Source: Lachnospiraceae bacterium
Lineage (GTDB): Bacteria > Bacillota_A > Clostridia > Lachnospirales > Lachnospiraceae
Reading direction: 5' to 3'
Assembly: GCA_017522685.1 (NCBI GenBank)
Contig: JAFWYN010000003.1
Span: 1 to 40,545, forward strand
DNA length: 40,545 nucleotides
Made by a program: the position numbers and the translations under genes. Shown here piece by piece: positions 32,970-40,545 of this stretch. The notes under the pieces were generated by a model. The model saw only the letters and a list, made by a program, of their open reading frames with translations, was not told the DNA's origin and did no database searches. How positions within the stretch are numbered: the stretch's first letter is position 1; each line of letters begins with the position of its first letter.

Positions 32970-33671
32970 TCACTCTACTGTCTCTGACATATGATTTTTA
33001 CTTAACAACGCCGCTGCAAAATCATCTATCCGTACCTCTTTTTGGGCATTTTCATCACGCAGGTAGAAATGGGAACCGGGTTCTGCAAATACATTAAAGC
33101 CTCGGTAATCCATGATTCCATCTTCATAATCCACATTTGCAATTATCCAGATAGAATTGCCTTCTTCTCCATAATTAAAATCAATATCGATACCCCAGTT
33201 TGGCTCTTTCGGATCTTTCAGGACTGACTTCCAAAAGTCTGTATCCGCATTGGCAAATCTTATGTCTTCCCTTTCATAAAAGGTTTGAGTACCCGCAATC
33301 TCTGTAAGTTCCATGTTATTGGCAAAAAACATAATCCACTCAAGTGTAGACATGTTATCGGCTTCTTCCGCGTTAATCTGGAATGCCGGACATATAATAT
33401 CTGTATATACACATCTGGCATTTCTCCATTCCTCCATACTAACGATTTCATATCCGTCATGGATATCTTCTACAGGAACTTTCCCGTTTTTAGCTTCTTC
33501 TAATTCAACCACCGCAGTCTCTGCTTTCTGACTTTCGCTTACTGTTACACTGTCTTTTATGTGAATGTCTTCCGCATTACTCTGCTCTTTTTCAGCACAA
33601 CCGCAACAAGCAAACATCAAAAATATTACACTCAGCAACATACCAACTTTATTTACTATACATTTTTTCAT
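32970..33671 (-). CDS. Predicted lipoprotein of unknown function
   Basis: 233 residues. A signal peptide ends in FACCGCAEK, a plausible lipobox with lipidation at the last Cys. The mature part (about 60-220) is an alpha/beta domain with WGIDIDFNYGEEGNSIW and DYRGFNVFAEPG. Surface exclusion or inhibition of mating is a known job of element lipoproteins, but nothing here shows that. ATG follows GGAGG. Confidence 0.65.
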   Translation of the reverse strand: MKKCIVNKVGMLLSVIFLMFACCGCAEKEQSNAEDIHIKDSVTVSESQKAETAVVELEEAKNGKVPVEDIHDGYEIVSMEEWRNARCVYTDIICPAFQINAEEADNMSTLEWIMFFANNMELTEIAGTQTFYEREDIRFANADTDFWKSVLKDPKEPNWGIDIDFNYGEEGNSIWIIANVDYEDGIMDYRGFNVFAEPGSHFYLRDENAQKEVRIDDFAAALLSKNHMSETVE

Positions 33672-33692
33672 TATCTGTTTCCTCCATCCATT

Positions 33693-35324
33693 TCAATATC
33701 TAAGGTCCATGCCCTGAGCCTGTCCACCCATCAGCTCTTCTTCTGTCATGACACTCCAATGGTTTCCACTATTCCAGAAGCTAACATATATTTCTCCTTC
33801 ATCCACATCAATAGAACGCTGTTCAAAGCCTTCGCCCCATCCGTCACTCATTTGACCGGCCCAGTATTCTTTGAGCACATTGATGTCTTCTTCTGTCAGC
33901 GGCTCACTAATCTTACACTTCAGAACACCATATAATTCTCCATTAATTTCTGTTACCTTTGGTTGTGCCGATAAAACTTTTGCAGCCACTTCCCTGCTTT
34001 TGTCAAAATAATGCATCAGCCCTCTTACTTCCTCTCCGACACACTCTTCTTTTTCGATAGCTTCTGTAATAACTTCTTTATACTGTGTGAGGTCACTGCC
34101 ATAAAGATTTCCCGCATCGTCACCTTCTATCATCAGGTTTGCAATAAGGGAACTGAATAAACAGAAATCCTCAAAACAGTCATAGTCAAGTTCCAGCGGA
34201 TCTGCAAACTCACCCTCGTACTGCTGATATTCTGCTAATGGTCTTGTCGCTCCGACAAATCCTTCTCCAACATATCCGCTTGCCACCAAAGTACCTGCTA
34301 TTTTATCCGCAGCAAAAGATGCATAATCGATATGTGGAAGTAACAATTCATCCACATCAAACAAGCCAGACTCTTTCACCCAGAATTTTCCATACTCCTC
34401 ATGGTTATGTACAAACGGATTGACCTCAAACTCGCCAAGGTTCTTTGCAAGGCTTGTTACTTCTGTAAAGCTGGCATGACCGGTAAACTCTACCACCATA
34501 GCAAGCTGTTTCATCTGAACTTCATCAAATCTGCTGACCGCCTGACACATTTCATTAAATAGGGTTAGCTGACTGATTTCCTTTACATCTTCCGGTACTG
34601 GCACAAGAATATCCGGCAGTTTCATATTGTGTATGTCAGTAACTTTCAGTTCCCAGTAATCAAGTACTCCCAGTCTTGCCTTTACCTTGTTCATGGAACA
34701 GATATCTGTTGGCAAATATAAATACTCCGTATCTCCGGCGGAATTCTGAACTTCTATGGCTGCAACAATCACATCGGAATAAAAATATTCCGGAAATGTT
34801 TTCCCATTATAAACTTCCTGCAGTTGAAATCCATGTTCCACAAAAACACCATACGGCATTACTTCCGGAAGATTTTCCTTAAACGTTTTTTCTGCAAACC
34901 GTATAAAATTTACATGTTTCTCTTCTTCCTCTGACATTGCCAACATCTCGTCCATGTAAAGTCGTTTTCCAACCTGTTCCGGTTCAGAAAAATCTGTGAT
35001 CAGGGATAGACCTTGGGTACTGTATGTCAGATTAATCAAATCCTTCATAGTAGCAATGCAATTGGAATCTGTATAGATGGATAGGACATTTCTTTCATAG
35101 GCAGACAGGCTTCCCAAGCGTCTGGCCAAAAAATTCACTTCATCCATGTTTACAATCTCCCCTTTTAACAGATTCATGAGATTGTTATCCTCTAAGACAT
35201 CCACAATTTTACACATGGGAACCGTTTCTTTTATTCCCAACCTTCTCATTTCTAAGTTCAGCTCCGCATCTGTCATAGGAAACTTAAAAAAATTCTGCCG
35301 GTTATTTAATACTTTAATACGCAT
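33693..35324 (-). CDS. ArdA-like antirestriction protein, multidomain
   Basis: 543 residues. The N-terminal 220 residues resemble ArdA-type DNA mimics of Firmicute elements (MDEVNFLARRLGSLSAYE, MKDLINLTYSTQGLSLI, EVYNGKTFPEYFYSD). The middle is a second acidic alpha/beta part. The C-terminal 75 residues (LTEEDINVLKEYWAGQMSDG, EIYVSFWN) form a separate small domain seen in related proteins. It is strongly acidic, as expected for a DNA mimic blocking type I restriction. It ends QAQGMDLRY, near the Met-rich tail pattern. ATG overlaps the upstream stop by 11 nt. Confidence 0.6.
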   Translation of the reverse strand: MRIKVLNNRQNFFKFPMTDAELNLEMRRLGIKETVPMCKIVDVLEDNNLMNLLKGEIVNMDEVNFLARRLGSLSAYERNVLSIYTDSNCIATMKDLINLTYSTQGLSLITDFSEPEQVGKRLYMDEMLAMSEEEEKHVNFIRFAEKTFKENLPEVMPYGVFVEHGFQLQEVYNGKTFPEYFYSDVIVAAIEVQNSAGDTEYLYLPTDICSMNKVKARLGVLDYWELKVTDIHNMKLPDILVPVPEDVKEISQLTLFNEMCQAVSRFDEVQMKQLAMVVEFTGHASFTEVTSLAKNLGEFEVNPFVHNHEEYGKFWVKESGLFDVDELLLPHIDYASFAADKIAGTLVASGYVGEGFVGATRPLAEYQQYEGEFADPLELDYDCFEDFCLFSSLIANLMIEGDDAGNLYGSDLTQYKEVITEAIEKEECVGEEVRGLMHYFDKSREVAAKVLSAQPKVTEINGELYGVLKCKISEPLTEEDINVLKEYWAGQMSDGWGEGFEQRSIDVDEGEIYVSFWNSGNHWSVMTEEELMGGQAQGMDLRY

Positions 35325-35925
35325 CCCATACCTCCTGCTTTATCATTTCCATACCACATTTCTCAATCACAAACGCATTCACAATCAGTTTCAGTATTGC
35401 ATCCGGTATCAGTTCCCGGTCTGCCAGCTCTGAGAGCCGAATATGTTTAGTCCCCTGATATACATCCCTAGCAGCATGAAACAGAATATATTGCTCAAGA
35501 GTCACACTACCCAGCCTGATACGGTCAAAATAGATTTCGGTATCCAATACATTTCTGCTGACTCTATCCCAAAGTCCTTCATCCGCAGACAAAAGAAATA
35601 CAGCCGCGGCATAGCCGGATGATATATATAAGGTCTTTGCTCTTTTTCCTGTCATCCTTGAAAAAAAAGCAGTTCTGTGTTTTTTACTTCGGAAGATAAT
35701 TTCTTCCTCTGTCTCACTAAAAATCTCATCTACTCTCTTCTTTAGATCTTCAAGCTGCATTCTGCAGATGACGCCATCTACAATCTCTGAATAATTTCCC
35801 CTGTTCCTCCAGTCCAATCCCTCCATGATATGGAGACCATATCCTCTTGGTCTGTAACCAGGCGGCTGTTGCATCTGTTTCTCCAGCCTCCGCAGCTCCG
35901 GGCTTAAACAAAAATATTTTGACAT
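35314..35925 (-). CDS. DUF6075-like accessory protein
   Basis: 203 residues from ATG 35925 after GGAGG. The C-terminal half (IIFRSKKHRTAFFSRMTG, AAAVFLLSADEGLWDRVS, ILFHAARDVYQGTKHI) resembles a family I recall as DUF6075; the name is uncertain. The N-terminal 60 residues are basic and unassigned. A terminator-like hairpin ends only about 5 nt before the ribosome site, suggesting attenuation. Translationally coupled to the ArdA-like gene. Confidence 0.6.
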   Translation of the reverse strand: MSKYFCLSPELRRLEKQMQQPPGYRPRGYGLHIMEGLDWRNRGNYSEIVDGVICRMQLEDLKKRVDEIFSETEEEIIFRSKKHRTAFFSRMTGKRAKTLYISSGYAAAVFLLSADEGLWDRVSRNVLDTEIYFDRIRLGSVTLEQYILFHAARDVYQGTKHIRLSELADRELIPDAILKLIVNAFVIEKCGMEMIKQEVWDAY

Positions 35926-35940
35926 GTTGATTTCCTCCAT

Positions 35941-35988
35941 AAAAAAAGAGGCGATACATATTTCATTCCTAAAATAAATACCGCCTCT
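35941..35988 (-). terminator. Leader hairpin A with T-run
   Basis: AGAGGCG/CGCCTCT arms (35947-35953 and 35982-35988) enclose a long loop containing AATGAAATA, followed on the minus strand by TTTTTTT and immediately by the ribosome site of the 35314-35925 gene. Near-identical to hairpin B at 36245-36288. Confidence 0.7.
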
Positions 35989-35990
35989 AC

Positions 35991-36230
35991 TTATTGAATC
36001 ATTGCATTTGGAATATGCACAACCTCCGGGCAATATGTATTCTCATACATTGCCTTTACAATATTGTTCACATTCACAAGCTCTTCTTCTGTTTCAAACA
36101 GAGGCCGGTATTTCTCTATCCAGTCTCCATTATCAAAAATGAACCACGCTTTTGTAGTCCGAACCAGTGTTGCATGCTTAATAGTTCCTGCCCTTGTTTC
36201 GTAAAAATACTTTTTTCCTATCTGCTCCAT
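35991..36230 (-). CDS. Small protein of unknown function
   Basis: 79 residues, soluble, with an N-terminal beta segment (KKYFYETRAGTIKHATLV, WFIFDNGDWIE) and a helical C-terminus. I prefer the second ATG (36230), 6 nt after GGAGG. It lies between two related hairpins. No family recognised. Confidence 0.55.
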   Translation of the reverse strand: MEQIGKKYFYETRAGTIKHATLVRTTKAWFIFDNGDWIEKYRPLFETEEELVNVNNIVKAMYENTYCPEVVHIPNAMIQ

Positions 36231-36244
36231 CATTTTCCTCCAAT

Positions 36245-36288
36245 AAAAAATGGCAGTATCTATTTCATTACTAAAAATAAATACTGCC
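36245..36288 (-). terminator. Leader hairpin B with T-run
   Basis: GGCAGTAT/ATACTGCC arms (36252-36259 and 36281-36288) with a 21-nt loop containing AATGAAATA, followed on the minus strand by TTTTTT, then the ribosome site of the next gene. Shares loop and layout with hairpin A. Confidence 0.7.
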
Positions 36289-36953
36289 TTAATTATTTCC
36301 CTGCATTCCTTCTTCCCATAGAATACGTTTTCTTATTTTTGTTATTTCATCCAAAATATCATGAACCTCCTCAAATGGATGATATGCCAGCACTCCGGAT
36401 TCACCCACCATCGCAACAAATTTTCCATTTAAACTAAGAACCAAGACCTTGCTGTCTACTTTTTCAATTTCAAATCCTCTATGTATTGCCCATGATATTA
36501 TTTCTGAAAAAAAGGTATCATTTCCTCTTCCATCAACTGTTCATCCTCTGACAAGGCTTTGTATACCAGTTCTGTAAATTCCTGTTCATTTATACAGATT
36601 TCCCGGAACCTTCTGCCATATTCCTCAATGATATCGAAATCATTTGAATAACAGTAAAATCCTCCGGCTTCACAATCGAATGTAATCTTTTCTAGCTTCT
36701 CCTCATTTTCAAATGCTTTTTGAAATACTGTTTTCCATTCATAACCACAACCATGTGTATAAAATCTCCCATCCGGTATTGGCTCTCCTACTTTAAGGGC
36801 ATACTGGTTAAATGCCTCCTGTCCGAAATCTTTATACTCACCCTCTGCAAAACTGAGAGAAAGACATAAACTGTAAATACCATCTTCATGGTCAACCATA
36901 TAAAACGGTTTGTTTTCTCTATCAAATTTCTTTATTCGCTGCTTATTATTCAT
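36289..36953 (-). pseudogene. Imm51-like immunity protein gene with -1 frameshift
   Basis: The ATG frame (36953-36498) gives 151 residues. Residues about 20-135 match the immunity protein 51 pattern (YSLCLSLSFAEGEYKDF, GCGYEW, ITFDCEAGGFYCYS, RRFREICINE). It stops just after a run of seven T on the coding strand (36507-36513). The -1 frame continues without a start codon for 72 further sensible residues (SEIISWAIHRGFEIE, LNGKFVAMVGESGVLAYHP) to 36289, ending EEGMQGNN. Either an indel broke the gene or the T TTT TTT heptamer causes programmed slippage. Without its toxin, it may protect against a recipient or sibling toxin. Confidence 0.65.
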
Positions 36954-36984
36954 TGACTACTATCCTTTCCTACATTATTTACAT

Positions 36985-37014
36985 TAAAAAAGTGACCAAT
37001 TTCTTGATCACTTT
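36985..37014 (-). terminator. Intrinsic terminator of the ABC-F gene
   Basis: An 11-bp stem (one G-U) closed by a GAAA tetraloop on the minus strand, followed by six T. It lies just after the ABC-F stop codon at 37024. Confidence 0.85.
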
Positions 37015-37023
37015 CTTCAATCA

Positions 37024-38883
37024 CTATTGTTCCGCAATCCTTGCAGCCAGTTCCTCCAGGTACATCCATCTGTCCATCTTTTCTTCCAGTTTACTTTCGG
37101 CCTCTTCTTTTTCTGCCATTAGCTGATTCAGTTTTACAAAATCTGTTGCAGCTTCTGTCATTTGGCTTTCCAGTAATTCTATTTTTTCTTCCAACTGAGC
37201 GATATCATTTTCAATTGTTTCGTAATCCCTCTGTTCCTGATAAGTAAACTTCAGTTTCTGAGGACCACGAGTACGCTGTCCTTTTTCAGAACTATTAGCA
37301 TCATTCTTCAAAACATTGCTATTTTTCTTTACTTGCTCTGCTTCTGCTTGTTCTTGCTCCGCCATTTTTCTTATGGTGTAATCTGTATATCCACCTTCAT
37401 ACTGTTTGAGTTTTCCATCCCCCTCAAAAGCAAATATGCGTTTCATGGTTCTGTCCAAAAAATAACGGTCATGAGATATGGTCACAACAATCCCCTCGAA
37501 GCGATCCAGGTAATCTTCCAGTATTGTCAATGTGGCTATGTCGAGACAGTTGCTCGGTTCGTCAAGTACCAGAAGATTGGGGCAAGTAGCAAGCACCCGA
37601 AGCAGGTTTAATCGTTTTTTCTCTCCGCCTGACAATTTACCAATAGGACTGTATTGTTTATCCGGCGGGAATAAAAATCTTTCCAGCATGGTTGATGCAG
37701 ATATCATGCCATCTGCGGTCTGGATATACTCAGCCGTATCCTTCACGTAATCAATCACTCGTTGTTTCGGATCCATGTAAGATAAATCAATCTCTGTTCC
37801 ATCACCTGTTTTTTCAGAAGCTATTTCCTGTGCATAGTATCCTATTTTTACAGTCTGCCCGACAATTACATTACCGGAGTCCTGTGGTATAATGCCTGCA
37901 ATGATTTTCATTAACGTAGATTTTCCACATCCGTTCGGTCCAATAAATCCAACCCTGTCTCCCTTTAAAAAGATATAGGAAAAATCATCAATCAGTTTTT
38001 TCTCCCCATAAGACTTACAGATATGTTCCAGCTCCACGGTGGTTCTTCCCAATCTTGTGGATGCAGAACTTAATTCTACCTGCGAATCCTGTACGGGAGC
38101 CTGACGATCTCTAAGCTCCTCGTAACGCTGGATGTGTGCTTTCTGTTTTGTGGAACGAGCTCTTGCTCCTCTTTGCATCCATTCCAATTCTACACGCAGT
38201 ATAGACTGACGTTTTCGCTCACTGGCCTGTTCCATTTCCAGACGCTGAGTTTTCAGTTCCAAATATCCCGAATAATTTGTTTCATAACTATAAATGAGTC
38301 CTTTGTCAATCTCGATGATTCGATTGGTCACGCTATCCAGGAAATATCGGTCATGAGTAATCATGATCAGCGAACCTCTCCACTTCTTCAGATACTCTTC
38401 CAGCCAATCTGCCATATCATTATCCAGATGGTTGGTAGGCTCGTCCAACAGAAGGATATCAGCAGGCGAAAGTAATACGGAGATCAGTGCCAGGCGTTTC
38501 CTTTGTCCGCCGGACAATTGTCCTGCCGGCTGGAAAAAATCCTTGATACCAAGGCGAGTCATCATTGCTTTGGCTTCACTCTCAATAGACCAACGATTTT
38601 CCTCTGTCACATTTCCTTCCAGTACACAGTCCAGACTGCTTTTGTTCGGATCAAATTCCGGATGCTGTGGCAGGTAACGGAGTACCACATGGTTGGCAAT
38701 GGTAATAGTACCTTCATCCGTTTCTTCTTGCCCCATGATCATTCGAAGTAAGGTAGTCTTACCGGTACCGTTGATACCAATCACACCAACCTTCTCCCCT
38801 TCCTGCAAAGAAAAGGATGCACCGTTGAATAATTTTCTGTCAGTAAAAGATTTTGTCAGGTTCTCTATGTTAATCAGATTCAT
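37024..38883 (-). CDS. ABC-F family ATPase (intact)
   Basis: 619 residues from ATG 38883 after GAGAGG. Two ATP-binding domains: Walker A GINGTGKTTLL and GPNGCGKSTLM, signature LSGGQRKRL and LSGGEKKRL, Walker B LLLDEPTNHLD and LVLDEPSNCLD. The interdomain linker (ELEWMQRGARARSTKQKA) and a C-terminal coiled coil resemble Uup-type members. ABC-F proteins act on ribosomes; some give antibiotic resistance, but nothing here proves this. A promoter (38916-38944) overlaps an upstream terminator. Confidence 0.9.
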   Translation of the reverse strand: MNLINIENLTKSFTDRKLFNGASFSLQEGEKVGVIGINGTGKTTLLRMIMGQEETDEGTITIANHVVLRYLPQHPEFDPNKSSLDCVLEGNVTEENRWSIESEAKAMMTRLGIKDFFQPAGQLSGGQRKRLALISVLLSPADILLLDEPTNHLDNDMADWLEEYLKKWRGSLIMITHDRYFLDSVTNRIIEIDKGLIYSYETNYSGYLELKTQRLEMEQASERKRQSILRVELEWMQRGARARSTKQKAHIQRYEELRDRQAPVQDSQVELSSASTRLGRTTVELEHICKSYGEKKLIDDFSYIFLKGDRVGFIGPNGCGKSTLMKIIAGIIPQDSGNVIVGQTVKIGYYAQEIASEKTGDGTEIDLSYMDPKQRVIDYVKDTAEYIQTADGMISASTMLERFLFPPDKQYSPIGKLSGGEKKRLNLLRVLATCPNLLVLDEPSNCLDIATLTILEDYLDRFEGIVVTISHDRYFLDRTMKRIFAFEGDGKLKQYEGGYTDYTIRKMAEQEQAEAEQVKKNSNVLKNDANSSEKGQRTRGPQKLKFTYQEQRDYETIENDIAQLEEKIELLESQMTEAATDFVKLNQLMAEKEEAESKLEEKMDRWMYLEELAARIAEQ

Positions 38884-38915
38884 GCTGTTGCCTCTCAAAA
38901 TTTATTCTATTCCAC

Positions 38916-38944
38916 ATTATACACCAAATAAAAAAAGTAGTCAT
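38916..38944 (-). promoter_or_regulatory. Promoter of the intact ABC-F gene
   Basis: TATAAT (-10, minus strand) with ATGACT 17 nt upstream. The -35 region lies inside the stem of the terminator at 38931-38957. Confidence 0.55.
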
Positions 38945-38957
38945 CTCTTTTGACTAC
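38931..38957 (-). terminator. Intrinsic terminator after the truncated ABC-F gene
   Basis: GTAGTCA/TGACTAC with a 7-nt loop, followed on the minus strand by TTTTTT. It ends transcription from the truncated gene and overlaps the next promoter. Confidence 0.75.
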
Positions 38958-38967
38958 ACTTCCTCTA

Positions 38968-39038
38968 ACACAATACACATTTTTATTACTTTTCTGTGTA
39001 TACAGTCATTTTTCTCATCTATTTCTTACACAATACAC
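38968..39038. repeat. Direct repeats ACACAATACAC near the junction
   Basis: The 11-nt sequence occurs at 38968-38978 and 39028-39038, 60 nt apart, in the short gap between the two ABC-F genes and next to the point where the longer one breaks off. Could be recombinase-binding repeats or chance AT-rich similarity. Confidence 0.5.
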
Positions 39039-39039
39039 T

Positions 39040-40362
39040 CTATACACACCTCAAAGGGGTACTACAGTTTACGTCCAAAATAAGTACATTTGGGGCTCCC
39101 ATAAGCACCTTACACAAATATAATCTGCGGCGTTCTCCACCGGAAAGCTTTTCCAAACGGCTATATTGCAGTTCTCCGTTAAACAGGAAATTCTCAAGCA
39201 TCTTCGCAGCTGTTACCACACCATCCTCGGTTTGTACATATTCTGCCTCATCCTTGATGTAGTCAATGACACGCTTGTCCGGCTTCATTTCCTCATCGCC
39301 GATTTCCTGTGCATAATAACCAATTTTTACGGTAGGTCCAATATCAATGCTGCCACTGTCCGGCATCACTTCTCCCATAATCATTTTGAGCAAGGTACTC
39401 TTACCTGCGCCATTTGGTCCTAAAAAGCCAATACGGTCATTTTTCAGGAAAATATAGGAGAAATCCCGAATCAAGGTCACTCCATCGTAGCCCTTGGTAA
39501 TTTGATTTAATTCAATGGTACTGCGGCCAAGTCTGGAGCTGACGCTTCCAAGCTCTACATGCCCATCACGCTGTGGAGCCTCCGTATTTTTCAGCTCCTC
39601 GTAACGCTCTAAACGAGCCTTTTGCTTGGTACTTCGTGCTCTTGCCCCGCGCTTCACCCACTCTAATTCCACACGCAAAATGGACTGACGCTTACGCTCA
39701 CTTGCCGTCTGCATGTCTTCCCGCTCTGCCTTTAACTCCAAAAAGCCTGCATAATTTGTATCATAGGAATAAATGCTTCCTTTATCAATTTCAATAATAC
39801 GATTTGCAACACTGTCCAGAAAATACCGATCATGGGTCACCATGACAATACTGCCGCGATAGCTTTTCAACTGCCCTTCCAGCCAGTCACTCATGGACGC
39901 ATCTAAATGGTTGGTAGGCTCATCCAATACCAGGATATCCGCCGGTGCCAAAAGTACACTAACCAGTGCAAGACGCTTTTTCTGACCGCCGGATAACTGC
40001 CCGCAAGGCTGTGCAAAATCAGTTACACCCAAACGTGTAAGCATGGACTTGGCATCTGCCTCCACGGTCCACTCATTTTCTTTGTTTACATTGCCTTTGA
40101 GCACCGCATCCAATACCGTCATATCATCTGCAAACACGGGTGTCTGCGGTAAATACCGTACTACTACATGATTTGCACGGACACTACTACCCTCATCCGC
40201 CTCTTCCAAACCGGCAATCAATTTTAAAAGAGTGGATTTTCCGGTACCGTTAATACCGATGACTCCAACCTTTTCCTGCTCCTGTAAATAAAAAGAAGCA
40301 TCCTCTAATAATTTTCTGTTTTGAAATGATTTAGTAATATGGTCTAATGTCAGTATGTTCAT
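39040..40362 (-). pseudogene. Truncated ABC-F family ATPase
   Basis: 440 residues. The first ATP-binding domain and linker are complete (GINGTGKSTLL, LSGGQKKRL, VLDEPTNHLD, ELEWVKRGARARSTKQKA). The second has Walker A GPNGAGKSTLL and signature LSGGERRRL but breaks off after LILD of Walker B (at about 39073), where EP should follow; ten unrelated residues lead to a stop. The C-terminal 180 residues of the paralogue at 37024-38883 are missing. It is a paralogue, not a copy. Probably non-functional and cut by a deletion or insertion. Confidence 0.85.
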
Positions 40363-40388
40363 AAAACATCCCTTTTTTAAGCTAGTTT

Positions 40389-40545
40389 TTATTGTGTGCT
40401 TTGTCCATATATTTTTTCTCTGATATATTGATTATTGGCTTTAAAATCCACATCCAATACGGACATTCCTCTGATATTGGCATTGGAATATGTGCCCTCT
40501 TGCGGGATACTTCCCTGAACCATTTCATAGCCTGCCAGCTTCACA
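40389..40545 (-). CDS. C-terminal end of an unknown protein
   Basis: About 52 codons enter from the right edge (AGYEMVQGSIPQEGTYSNAN, then SVLDVDFKANNQYIREKIYG) and stop with TAA at 40389. Codon use resembles coding sequence and the ABC-F gene starts 27 nt later. Too short to assign a family. Confidence 0.5.
   Translation of the reverse strand, partial: VKLAGYEMVQGSIPQEGTYSNANIRGMSVLDVDFKANNQYIREKIYGQSTQ

Noticed and set aside
35926..36033. Upstream extension of the 35314-35925 gene
   Set aside because: It would run through hairpin A and overlap the previous gene; GGAGG and ATG at 35925 fit better.
37024..38883. Antibiotic-resistance ABC-F protein
   Set aside because: The linker and coiled-coil tail look like housekeeping Uup-type members; no resistance-specific feature is visible.

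Overview
The window looks like part of a conjugative element (ICE or large conjugative plasmid) from a gut Firmicute, most likely a Lachnospiraceae/Clostridia member. This rests on AT-rich, densely packed genes with strong GGAGG ribosome sites, almost all on the minus strand, on Gram-positive transfer genes (PrgI, VirB4, VirB6-like, NlpC/P60, MobP-type relaxase) and on accessory families typical of clostridial mobile elements (DUF6103, DUF5688, DUF4314, SpoVG, ArdA-like, YodL-like). No tRNA, rRNA, CRISPR array, integrase or VirD4 coupling protein was found, so the element must continue outside the window.

Layout, in transcription order (right to left). 40.5-37.0 kb: the tail of an unknown gene, a truncated ABC-F ATPase, an abrupt junction with short direct repeats, then an intact ABC-F ATPase; this may be host DNA or an element edge. 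37.0-30.5 kb: an accessory block with an Imm51-like gene carrying a frameshift, two small genes behind near-identical hairpins, an ArdA-like antirestriction protein, a lipoprotein, a DUF4314 protein, a Dam-type methylase, and two AbrB-type proteins. 30.4-21.6 kb: a complete-looking Tad/Flp-type pilus locus (pilin, prepilin peptidase, CpaB, TadZ-like ATPase, CpaF/TadA ATPase, TadB, TadC, two TadE-like pseudopilins), with two SpoVG homologues flanking the pilin gene. 21.5-9.5 kb: a type IV secretion locus (Trp-rich secreted protein, ART-fold-like protein, VirB2-like pilin, VirB6-like protein, C5 methylase, PrgI, VirB4-associated protein, VirB4, amidoligase, gamma-glutamylcyclotransferase, NlpC/P60 peptidase). 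9.9-7.4 kb: accessory DUF proteins. 7.36-6.87 kb: a gene-free region rich in inverted repeats, a candidate oriT. 6.87-4.2 kb: a small C5 methylase, an RHH protein, one plus-strand gene and an XRE repressor with three operator-like sites. 4.1-0 kb: a relaxase fused to Sel1 repeats, then a DUF3991/Toprim primase-like protein.

How it fits together (inference). The relaxase, RHH protein and Toprim protein would process DNA at the inverted-repeat region; VirB4, VirB6, PrgI and NlpC would build the mating channel; the Tad pilus would make cell contact; three methylases and the ArdA-like protein would protect DNA from restriction. Features not explained by standard annotation are a Met-rich C-terminal tail shared by at least eight unrelated proteins, four intrinsic terminators sitting too close upstream of the next gene to leave room for a promoter, and an amidoligase/GGCT/NlpC trio inside the secretion operon.
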